DNA of 64,000 nt from NCBI GenBank assembly GCA_963807235.1, contig CAWEBF010000012.1:1-64000 (forward strand), in the 5' to 3' direction. Positions 10,615-18,556 of this stretch are shown in pieces. This DNA comes from CAWEBF01 sp963807235 (lineage in GTDB: Bacteria > Acidobacteriota > Vicinamibacteria > Vicinamibacterales > UBA2999). The position numbers and the translations under genes were made by a program. Below the pieces are notes generated by a model. The model was not told where the DNA came from. It was given only the letters and a program-made list of their open reading frames with translations, and did no database searches. Positions within the stretch are counted from its first letter, which is position 1. Every line of letters begins with the position of its first letter.

Positions 10615-13006
10615 TCGCGTTCCCGGACTTGCCGGCCGACATCCCGCCGCGCGCGGGATTCGACGGCCCGTTCGTGGGCGCCCCGTTCGTGGCGTTCTTC
10701 CTGCCACTCGCCGCCATCGCCATGTGGTGGCTCGTGGACAGCGTGAGCCGGCAGCCGCCCCAGAGCGCGGCGCGCCAGACCTCGAGCGCCGGCGCGGCCA
10801 CGGCGCTCTTTCTGTCAGCGTTCCACGTCACGATGCTCATCGCGTTCATCGGCGGCCAGCCCTGGCTGGGTCGCATCCTCGGGGCGATGGTGGGCGCGTT
10901 TCTTGTAGCGACCGGCAACACGCTGCCTCGCGTACGGCCGAATCTCACGTGGGGCATCCGTACCCAGCACACGCTGCGAAGCGACGACCTGTGGCGCCGG
11001 GTGCACCGCCTGACCGGCTACATCCGCGTCGTCATGGGACTGGTGATTTGCGTCATAGCCCTCGCCGGCCTGCCGTGGCTGACACAGCTCATCGTGGCAG
11101 CCGTGGCGCTCGAAACCATGGCCGGCGTGGCGGCTGGGCTCTTCCTGTCACGCCGCCGGGACATGGCGGTCTGTGTCCTGCTGTGTGTCGTCAGCGCAAC
11201 GGCCACGCAAGCGCAGACGGTGCCGGCGGATCGGATCGCGAGGGACCGGATAGAGACGCTGCCCGCACTGATCGACGCGACGGTGCCGAAGCTTCTCGAG
11301 CAGCAGCACATCGCCGGCACGGCCGTCGCCGTGGTCCACGACGGGCGTGTGCTGATGACGCGCGGCTACGGCCGCGCGCGGTTGAACCCCGACGTGCCCG
11401 TCGATCCCGAGCGCACGCTCTTCCGCGTCGGCTCGGTCACCAAGGTGTTCACGGGTGTCGCGGCGCTGCAGCTCGTGGATGCTGGAAAGCTGGACCTGCA
11501 GCAGGACATCCAAACCTACCTGCCGGACGTCCCGTTGCGGTATGGCACCACGACGCATCAACTGTTGACGCACACGGCGGGGTTCGACGAGAGGTTCGCC
11601 GGCGCATACACCGATGCCGGGCACGTCGTGCCGCTGGCGGAACACCTGCGACTCAGCCCGCCACAGCAGGTCGTTCGCCCCGGACGTGCCTACAGCTACT
11701 CGAACTACAACTATGCGGTGGCCGGTCTTGTCATTGAGGCGCAGAGCGGCCTGACCTTCGAGCGCTACCTCGACGAGCGTGTCTTCGGGCCCCTGAAAAT
11801 GACGGCCAGTACGGCTCACCAGCCTTCCCAGTCGCGACTGGCCGCCAACCTGTCCCGGGGCTATCGATGGACGGGCGATCGGCACCAGCCGCTGGAGTAT
11901 CGCTACACGTACGCGAGCCCGTCGGGCGCCATTGCCACCAGCGCCGCCGACATCGGGCGCTTCATGATCGCGCTGCTGGACGACGGGGTGCTGGACGGCA
12001 CGCGCGTCCTGTCGCCCGCGTCGGCGAAGGCCCTGCTTGCGGCGCAGTTCACCCCGGACCCGCGGATCCCGGCGACGACCTACGGATTCAGCCATCTGAT
12101 GTGGCATGGCCGCCGACTGGTGATTCGCGGCGGCACGCTGGGAGATCAGGCCGGGATGCTGATCCTGATGCCCGAGGATCGCCTCGGCATCTTCGTGGCG
12201 TCGAATTCGCTGCCTGGCTTGGGCGATTTCCTCTACGCGCCGATGATGACGCATCTGCTCGGGGACGCGGATCCTCCGCTGGCGACGTTGGCGCAGCGGT
12301 CCGGTGCGCGCGAGCGCGCGGCGCGCCTCGCCGGCACGTATCGTGACTACCATCACACCCGCAGCGACATGTCGCGCATCCGTGCGCTGATGCCGATGAT
12401 TCAGGCGCGGCTGACCGTGGACGGCGACGGCGCGCTGCGGTGGCGAGACCGGCGGTGGCTGGAGGTCGAGCCGTCCGTGTTCCGCCGCGAGGACGCGCAC
12501 GAGTACATCGTCTTCCGCGACGGCGAGCGCGGCGAAGGCGCCGAACTTCACAGCAGCAACGGCACCTACGAGCGCATCGGCTGGCTGGAGCAAACCGCCT
12601 TTCACGGTGTCTTACTCATCGCGTGCATGGCGGGCTTCGTGTGCGTACGCCGCGTTCCAGCTGGCGGGCCTGCTCCGGCGCCGGCACGTGAAGACTGACG
12701 GACGGATGGCACGCCGGCTTGCTGCGTTCGTCGCCACGACGAACCTGCTCTTCCTGCTCCTGCTGGGACCGTCGCTCCGGGAGTTGGGCGCCGTCACGCC
12801 GCTGCCCTGGCCGCATGGTGTTGATCCTCTCGCTGCCGCTCCTCAGCCTCGTGGCAACAGCCCTTCTGCCGGGCTTCGCCGCACGCGCGTGGAGCGCCGG
12901 CTGGTGGACACGCCGTGAGCGACTGGGCTACTCCGCGTTTGCGGCAATGTCGGTCGCGTTCATGACCTTTTTGAATTATTGGAAACTGCTCGGCATCAGG
13001 TATTGA
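10557..13006 (+). CDS. SdpI-like membrane domain fused to a class C beta-lactamase-like serine hydrolase with C-terminal membrane domain, twice frameshifted
   Basis: Residues 1-200 are SdpI-like: several helices and the signature WGIRTQHTLRSDDLWRRVHR. From about residue 203 (MAVCVLLCVVSATATQAQ, itself signal-like) follows a penicillin-binding/beta-lactamase fold: SVTK active-site SxxK (about residue 293), YSN motif, and HGRRLVIRGGTLGDQAG near the third motif. After breaks near 12645 and 12815, other frames restore AYAAFQLAGLLRRRHVK, NLLFLLLLGPSLREL and a final membrane segment ending LNYWKLLGIRY at 13006. Such hydrolases act on cell-wall peptides or D-amino-acid substrates outside the membrane. 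The fusion is in frame with no hidden stop in any frame near the junction. Confidence 0.75.
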
Positions 13007-13008
13007 GG

Positions 13009-13038
13009 GGCTCTGGACTCTAGGCTCTGGGCTCTGGG
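13009..13038. repeat. 7-base tandem repeat array 2
   Basis: Four heptamers (GGCTCTG, GACTCTA, GGCTCTG, GGCTCTG) plus GG lie in the 44-base gap between the serine hydrolase and the ABC transporter genes. Same period and frame as the arrays at 5672 and 50262. Confidence 0.8.
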
Positions 13039-13050
13039 AAGAACACGGAA

Positions 13051-13815
13051 ATGCTTGAAGCTCACGGACTCACCAAGCGATACGGTGCCTTTCTCGCGCT
13101 CGACCACGTGGACTTCCAGGTGCGGCGGGGCGAGATTCTCGGCTACCTGGGCCCGAACGGATCGGGCAAGAGCACCACGGTCAACACCGTCGTCGGGCTG
13201 CTGGAGCCGAGCGAGGGTTCCGTGACGCTCGATGGCCACTCGATGACGGCGGATCCGGTGGCCTATCGGCGCCGCATCGGGTACGTGCCCGAAGAACCGC
13301 ATCTCTACACGCACCTCACGGCCATCGAATACCTGACGCTCGTGGGACGCCTTCGCGGCCTGCCCGAGGCCCTCGTCGAACAGAAAGTGCCCTCGCTTCT
13401 GCAGCTCCTGCTGCTGTGGGACAGCCGCTACAACACGATGGCGGTCTATTCCAAGGGGATGCGGCAACGCGTCCTGCTGGCGGCGGCGCTGATGCACGAT
13501 CCGGATCTGCTGGTGCTGGACGAGCCTTTCTCCGGCCTCGACGTCACGGCCGGCCTGCTCTTTCGCACGCTCCTGGGCATGTTCGCGGCCAGCGGCCGCA
13601 TGGTGCTCTTCAGCACGCACCGCTTCGACATCGTCGAGCAGCTGTGCTCACGCGTGGTGATCCTGTCGGCCGGCCGCATCGTCGCCGACCACGACGTCGC
13701 GCCGCTGCTCGAGCCTGGAGCCGAGTCGCTCGAGGACATCTTCGTCCGATCGACAGGCCAGAGCGACTTCACACCGGTCGCGCGCCAGATCCTGGACGTG
13801 ATGCAGCTGCGATGA
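13051..13815 (+). CDS. ABC transporter ATP-binding protein
   Basis: A 254-residue ATPase with Walker A GPNGSGKST (34-42), Q-loop region RIGYVPEEPHLY, a variant signature YSKGMRQRV (about residue 132; the usual LSGGQ is altered), Walker B LLVLDEPFSGLD and switch histidine FSTHRFD. It belongs to the ABC-2 export type. Its last codons overlap the start of the permease gene (ATGA), so the two are translated together. Substrate unknown. Confidence 0.9.
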   Translation: MLEAHGLTKRYGAFLALDHVDFQVRRGEILGYLGPNGSGKSTTVNTVVGLLEPSEGSVTLDGHSMTADPVAYRRRIGYVPEEPHLYTHLTAIEYLTLVGRLRGLPEALVEQKVPSLLQLLLLWDSRYNTMAVYSKGMRQRVLLAAALMHDPDLLVLDEPFSGLDVTAGLLFRTLLGMFAASGRMVLFSTHRFDIVEQLCSRVVILSAGRIVADHDVAPLLEPGAESLEDIFVRSTGQSDFTPVARQILDVMQLR

Positions 13816-15505
13816 CCGCGCCCTCGCCTCCTGCCGCGCCGTCGCGTCTGGCCGATCGGCCCGGAATGGCGCCTGTCCGCGCATTTCTTTCGCGCGATGT
13901 TCGACTTCGGCGTCCTGAGCGAGGCCGGTGCCGATTCCCTGAAGCACATGTTCGCCGGGGGCATTGGCGGATTCGTGGCGGCCGCGTGGCTGACAGTGAT
14001 CATCTTCGTGAGCAAGTACCTGGGGCTGTGGTTCCAGCCGTCTCCGGAGCCGTATCGGCGCGCGCTGCTGGGCGACGACATGTTCATGCTCGGCGTTCCG
14101 ATGCTCATCGGCGCTCTCGTGACGCTGATCGTGAGCGCCTCGCTGTTTCCCGACGAACGCGACTTCCGGATCCTGGGCCCGCTGCCGATCCGCCGGGGCG
14201 TGGTGTTCGGTGCAAAGCTGGCGGCGCTCGTGCTCTTCGTGGGCGCGTTCATCCTCCTCACCCAGGCGTCCCTGTTTCCGCTGTTCCTGCTCACGACCAA
14301 GAACCCCTGGGGCGAGCACGTGTTCGTCGCTCGAGTGATGGCCTGGCTCGTGTCCACGGCAGCCGCGGCGGCTTTTGCGATTCTGGCCGTCACCGCAGGC
14401 GTCGGCGTGCTGGGCCTGCTGCGGTCGAGCGCGCGGCTACAGGCGGTCACCACATCGGTCAGGAGCCTCGCGCTCGGGGCGCTGGTTCTCTGCGTGCCGC
14501 TGGTCGTGCGCCTGTCGGACATGGGGGGCGCGATGGCCGACGGAGCCGGCTGGCTGCTGCTGGTGCCTCCGGCGTGGTTCGTCGGGCTCGAACGCGTGCT
14601 GATGGGCAGCCAGGATCCCGCCTTCATGCGCCTCGCCACCGTGGGGCTGACGGCGCTCGTGGCCGCGGCCGTCGTGGTCGGCGGGCTCTACACCATCCTG
14701 TTCCGCCACTTCGAGCGGCTGGTGCTGCGTCCCCCGATTACCTCACCGGCGGCCGGGCCGATCTCGACCGTACGGGTGCAGCGGGCCTCACCCGCCTACC
14801 TGGCGGTTCGCCTCTTCACGGTGGCGACGCTGCGCCGCGGCGCGCTCCAACAGGGGGATGCTCGTGGGCCTGGCGGCGTGCGGGCTGGGCGTCGCGGCCA
14901 GGAGCCTCCTGGGCGACGACTGGCGCGGTGCGGTGCCGTGGGCGCCGTTTGCCTTCATGTTCGCGTGCGGGCTGGGGGTCCGGTCGTCGCTGGTGCTGCC
15001 GATGGAGCATCGCGCGAACTGGATCTTTCGCGTGACCGAGGACGACGCCACTCGCGCCGACCAGCTGCGCGCCATGAACGATGTGGCGACGGTGTGCGTG
15101 GTGGCGCCCACGGTCGCAGCCTCGCTGCCGCTGTTCTGGATGCTCTGGGGGCTGCAGGCCGTGACCGCGATCCTTGTGCTCGCCACCGTTGGCCTGGTGT
15201 TCGTCCACGCGGTGCTGTTCGATTGGCGGCGCATCCCGTTCACCTGTTCCTACCTGCCCGGCAAGCGGTTCGTGGCGCAGAGCTTCTTCCTGGGAATCGC
15301 CGGATACCTTGTGTTCGTTCTGGCCGGTGAATGGGTGCTCAGGACCGCGTTATCGAGCCCGGCAGCCGCGATCGTCGTCGTGGCCGCCGGGTCCGCGGTG
15401 GCATTCGTGCTTCGGCGCAGGCGGCTCGATGCCTGGGCCAGGCGGCCGCTGATGTTCGAGGACGAATTTCCTGACGCGCTGATGGCCCTGCACCTCTGGC
15501 AGTAG
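13812..15505 (+). CDS. ABC transporter permease, large, twice frameshifted
   Basis: The ATG at 13812 overlaps the ATPase stop. The first frame gives MTAPSPPAAPSRLADR. After a break near 13860 the frame EWRLSAHFFRAMFDFGVLSE runs through about six membrane helices (for example VLFVGAFILLTQASLFPLFL). After a second break near 14845 the frame SNRGMLVGLAACGLGVAARS carries the rest to 15505. The total is about 560 residues with ten or more helices, typical of the large permeases encoded beside this kind of ATPase in Acidobacteriota. Both breaks look like missing single bases. Substrate unknown. Confidence 0.75.
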
Positions 15506-15527
15506 CCCGCCGAACCGACGCCTTCGA

Positions 15528-16788
15528 TCAGGCCACGCTCGCGACGTCCACCTTCCGGATGTCGTCGATCCGGTAGCGAATCATCGCCAGCCGCTCGAGC
15601 CCGTACCCAGCGCCGACCGCCGTGTGGCGCGCAGGGTCGCCGCCCAGGTGCCGCACCACCGCGTCGGTGAACACGCCCCACGCCAGCACCTCGACCCAAT
15701 TGCCGTCCTCTTCGACCTCGAGCTGCCACGCCTGCGAGCACATCGGGTACTCGGTGGGCACGACCTTGAACACCCGCCCGGGCAGCGCACGATCGGCCGA
15801 TTGGAGCACGCGTCCCGTCATCTGCCAGGGGTCGAACGAGGAACGGTCGTCGAGCCAGAGCGCCTCGGCCTGGTGAAACGCCTCGAGGTGCGTGGCGTCC
15901 ACCTGACACACGCGATAGGTCTTGCCAGCGGCCCACAGCTTCAACGGGCGCGCCGGCGTAGCGGACGTGCAGCAGCAGCGGAAGCGTGAGGTCGTAGCGC
16001 AGAATGCGGGTGTCATCGACCCGGTGCAACTCGACTGGATCGACGTACATCGCCACGGCGGCGATCGCCTTGGCCGCCTCAAGGTCCACCACTTCAGGCA
16101 GGTCGACAGTCGAGAAATCGTGGAACACCGATCGCAGCTGCTCGAGGATCCGCCCCACGGGATTTTCGGGCAGCTCGGTCAGTCGCGGCCGGGCCAGCAG
16201 CTCGACCAGCCTCGCGGGAAAGGATGCGGGGAGTTCCCCGTGGGGCACTGAACGCTGCTCGGTCATTTCGATCTCCTTCCGCAGTTTGTCGCGGACACGC
16301 TGGAGCCGCTTGCGCATGGCGGCCTCGTCGATTCCGGCTGCCGCCGCCAGACGAGCCGCGCTCCAGCGGCCGTGGTATCTCCGGTCGCACAGCTGGCGGT
16401 CCTCGCTCGACAGCGTGAGGAGCGCCGCGGCAAGCCTGTTGCGCTGGGCTTCCGACCAGGACGATTCGGCTTCGTCCAGGACCGGCACCTCGCCGACGTC
16501 GTCCAGTCTCAAGAACGTGCTCCGGCGAGACCGCCGTTCGTTGAGCGCCATGGTCACGACGATGCGCCGCAGCCAGCCGGCGAAGGCGTCGGGCTCCTGC
16601 AGGTCGCTGAGTCGCCTGAAGGCCCGCACGTAGGCATGCTGCGTGGCGTCCTCGGCGGCCGGCCGATCGCGCAGCACGCTCCACGCCACGCTGTAGGCCA
16701 TGGCCTGCGTGACCTCGACCAGCTGGCCGAACGCCCCAACGTCGCCATCCTGGGCCCGAACGACCAGCGCTCGAAGGGATATGGCCAT
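15528..16788 (-). CDS. ECF-type sigma factor fused to a PheS-like class II ligase domain, frameshifted
   Basis: Residues 1-175 are a sigma-70 ECF protein: region 2 (VLRDRPAAEDATQHAYVRAF, then LRRIVVTMALNERR) and region 4 (LTLSSEDRQLCDRRYH, helix-turn-helix AGIDEAAMRKRLQRVRDKL). The frame continues into a domain like the phenylalanyl-tRNA synthetase alpha core. After a break near 15960 it shows a motif-2-like CQVDATHLEAFHQAEALWLD and a motif-3-like GYGLERLAMIRYRIDDIRKV. I recall an NCBI label, PheS-related mystery ligase SrmL, for such proteins but cannot check it. An AAGGAG site precedes an in-frame ATG at the domain boundary, so the ligase part may also be made alone. Likely roles: transcription control and an unknown aminoacyl-transfer reaction. 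Confidence 0.72.
16264..16278 (-). promoter_or_regulatory. internal ribosome-binding site at the sigma/PheS-like junction
   Basis: On the minus strand AAGGAG (16278-16273) is followed by six bases and ATG (16266-16264), in frame with both domains. It would permit separate translation of the PheS-like half. The bases at the ATG also read ATGA, the usual start/stop overlap of two coupled genes, though here the TGA is out of frame. Confidence 0.5.
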
Positions 16789-16860
16789 CGCTCTCACTGA
16801 TAGGACACGGCCGGCATGGAAATGTGACGCACGGGCTGTCTGGCTCAACCGGCGGCGCGT

Positions 16861-17382
16861 TCAATCCGCGCCGTCGGCTATCGGCTCGCGCGCCAGCCCA
16901 TCGTAGGTCAGGCCATGCGGGCCGACCAGGGCCCCGATCCCCGGTGCCTGAAGCAGCCCCAGCAGCACGTGCAGCGTCCCGACGTGCTGATGCTGCCGCT
17001 CATCGGCCTCAGCAGCCGCCGAGACGAAGATGCGCTTGGTCGCATCCGTGAACGGAATAATGACGGTGTTTCCCACGGCCTCCTTGGTCTCGGTCCGCTC
17101 CGCGATCCCGGCGCGGATCTCGGCCAGCGGCACCCTCGCGACGGCTGGGGCGGTTTCGCCTTCGCGTGAGCGAAGCACGCCCAGCAGCACGTGCTCGGGC
17201 TCGATCACGACGCTCCCAAGCTCGCTCGCTTCGAACCGCGAGAAGAAGAGCGCCCGCTTCGCCCGGTCCGTCATGCGCTGGAAGACGCTCGGCGAGTCGC
17301 CGCTGCCATGTGGCGGGGCCGCGCCGCCTCCCGGAGGCGGCGTGGGGCCCGCGGGCGCATCAGCCGACCGCGGCCTCCACAT
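16861..17382 (-). CDS. stand-alone Clp N-terminal (Clp_N) domain protein
   Basis: A 173-residue protein. A Pro/Gly-rich N-terminal tail (about residues 10-30) precedes MTDRAKRALFFSRFEASELG, VIEPEHVLLGVL and a second repeat containing VGTLHVLLGLLQAPG, the double helical repeat found at the N terminus of ClpA/ClpC. There is no AAA+ ATPase module, so it cannot unfold proteins itself; adaptor or inhibitor roles are possible (inference). The ATG at 17382 overlaps the upstream gene by 23 bases; the inner ATG at 17274 is an alternative start at the domain edge. It is followed 72 bases later by the sigma/PheS-like gene. Confidence 0.8.
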   Translation of the reverse strand: MWRPRSADAPAGPTPPPGGGAAPPHGSGDSPSVFQRMTDRAKRALFFSRFEASELGSVVIEPEHVLLGVLRSREGETAPAVARVPLAEIRAGIAERTETKEAVGNTVIIPFTDATKRIFVSAAAEADERQHQHVGTLHVLLGLLQAPGIGALVGPHGLTYDGLAREPIADGAD

Positions 17383-17548
17383 GGGCCTTCAGCTTCGGCC
17401 AGCTGGCAAACCCGTACTCACGGGCGAGCGCGTGCTGCGCGTCCGCGAGCTGCGCGCCAGGATGCTCGGCTTGCAGCTGCTCGAGGCGGTCCTTCGCTTG
17501 TTTCTTGAGATGGTCGAGACTGGGCCGTTTCGGCAGGATGAGAGACAT
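17360..17548 (-). CDS. small helical protein (cap of ankyrin/Clp-type proteins)
   Basis: A 62-residue protein starting at ATG 17548, eight bases after an AGGAGG site. The sequence LPKRPSLDHLKKQAKDRLEQ and ALAREYGFASWPKLKAHVEA matches the short N-terminal cap often fused to ankyrin-repeat or Clp-N proteins in Acidobacteriota and Actinobacteria. Here it is free-standing and overlaps the Clp_N gene by 23 bases, so the two products probably act together. No enzyme motif. Confidence 0.7.
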   Translation of the reverse strand: MSLILPKRPSLDHLKKQAKDRLEQLQAEHPGAQLADAQHALAREYGFASWPKLKAHVEAAVG

Positions 17549-17697
17549 CAGTCCTCCTTCTTGTGCCCGGTGTCCGCCGTGGGCAGAAGCGAGGGTGATG
17601 TGCGACCGACTCAGGTGGGATAGTCCCTTCCCGCGGACGGGGTGCAACCTGGATTGCAGCGACATCGTACACCGGCGGCGAGACCGGCGCAAGGGCC

Positions 17698-17703
17698 TAT
17701 CAT
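17698..17703 (+). promoter_or_regulatory. -10 box for a leaderless transcript (binding protein)
   Basis: TATCAT ends five bases before the GTG at 17709, so transcription would begin at about the start codon. Confidence 0.5.
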
Positions 17704-17708
17704 TTCCC

Positions 17709-18554
17709 GTGGATCCTTATCCGCGCCGCATCGTGTGCCTCACGGAGGAAACCACTGAAACGCTGTATCTGCTCGGCGAAGGCGATCGTGTCGCCGGCGT
17801 GTCCGGATACACCGTGCGGCCGCCCGAGGCGCGCCAGAAGCCGCGGGTGTCGGCATTCATCCACGCACGCTACGACAAGATTGCGGCGCTCGACCCTGAC
17901 CTGATTCTGGGTTTCTCGGATCTGCAAGCGGACATCGCCGCCGAGCTCGTGAAACGCGGCTATCCGGTGATGGTGTTCAACCAGCGCAGCGTCGCCGAGA
18001 TCCTGCAGATGATCCGGATGGTGGGCGCGCTCGTCGGCCGTGCCGAACGAGCCGCCGCGCTCGTGGCCGACCTCGAACGCGGTATCGAGCGCGCGAAGAG
18101 TCGCGCAGCGGAGCTGCCTGCGCGGCCGCGAGTGTTCTTCGAGGAGTGGGACGCGCCGCTCATCTCGGGCATCCGCTGGGTCGAGGAACTGGTGGAGATC
18201 GCCGGCGGCGATCCGATCTTTCCCGAGCTGCGCGAGGCAAAGCTCGGAAAGGATCGCATCGTGGACGCCGGCGAGGTGGCGCGCCGCGCGCCCGATGTCA
18301 TCGTGGCCTCGTGGTGCGGCAAGGCGGTGCGGAAGGAACGGATCCGCGCGCGCCCGGGCTGGGCCGACGTGCCGGCCGTGCGCGACGACCGGATCTACGA
18401 GATCAAGTCCCCCCTGATCCTGCAGCCTGGCCCCGCCGCCCTCACCGACGGCCTGAACCAGCTGCAGGCGGCCATCGAAGCAACGGCATCCGGTACCCGG
18501 CCCGCGAAGCTGGGCCCAAAAGATACTGGCGCTAGCGAGGCAACGCCTCGCTAG
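17709..18554 (+). CDS. cobalamin/heme-type helical-backbone metal receptor (BtuF-like)
   Basis: A 281-residue periplasmic-binding-protein-like fold (class III, FepB/BtuF). Characteristic pieces: PRRIVCLTEETTETLYLLGE, VAGVSGYTVRPPEA, KIAALDPDLILGFSDLQ and a central long helix (RAAALVADLERGIERAKSRA). No signal peptide is visible from the GTG at 17709, so it may be cytoplasmic, as in several stand-alone relatives. No permease or ATPase gene is adjacent. The last 14 or so codons (KLGPKDTGASEATPR) come from repeat copy B, and the TAG stop lies in its palindrome. Confidence 0.8.
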   Translation: MDPYPRRIVCLTEETTETLYLLGEGDRVAGVSGYTVRPPEARQKPRVSAFIHARYDKIAALDPDLILGFSDLQADIAAELVKRGYPVMVFNQRSVAEILQMIRMVGALVGRAERAAALVADLERGIERAKSRAAELPARPRVFFEEWDAPLISGIRWVEELVEIAGGDPIFPELREAKLGKDRIVDAGEVARRAPDVIVASWCGKAVRKERIRARPGWADVPAVRDDRIYEIKSPLILQPGPAALTDGLNQLQAAIEATASGTRPAKLGPKDTGASEATPR

Positions 18555-18556
18555 CG
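18499..18556 (+). repeat. composite palindromic repeat, copy B
   Basis: GGCCC-GCGAAGCT-GGGCC hairpin (18499-18516), CAAAAGATACTGG (18517-18529), then a perfect 12-bp palindrome CGCTAGCGAGGC / GCCTCGCTAGCG (18530-18541, 18545-18556; loop AAC). The palindrome holds the TAG stop codons of both converging genes (18552-18554 plus strand, 18534-18532 minus strand). Confidence 0.8.

Noticed and set aside
16264..16270. The sigma/PheS-like fusion as a simple artefact of a missing base
   Set aside because: Sigma region 4 stays in the right frame up to the boundary codons and the ligase begins in the same frame, so a single indel does not explain it. It is kept as a fusion with the caveat noted.
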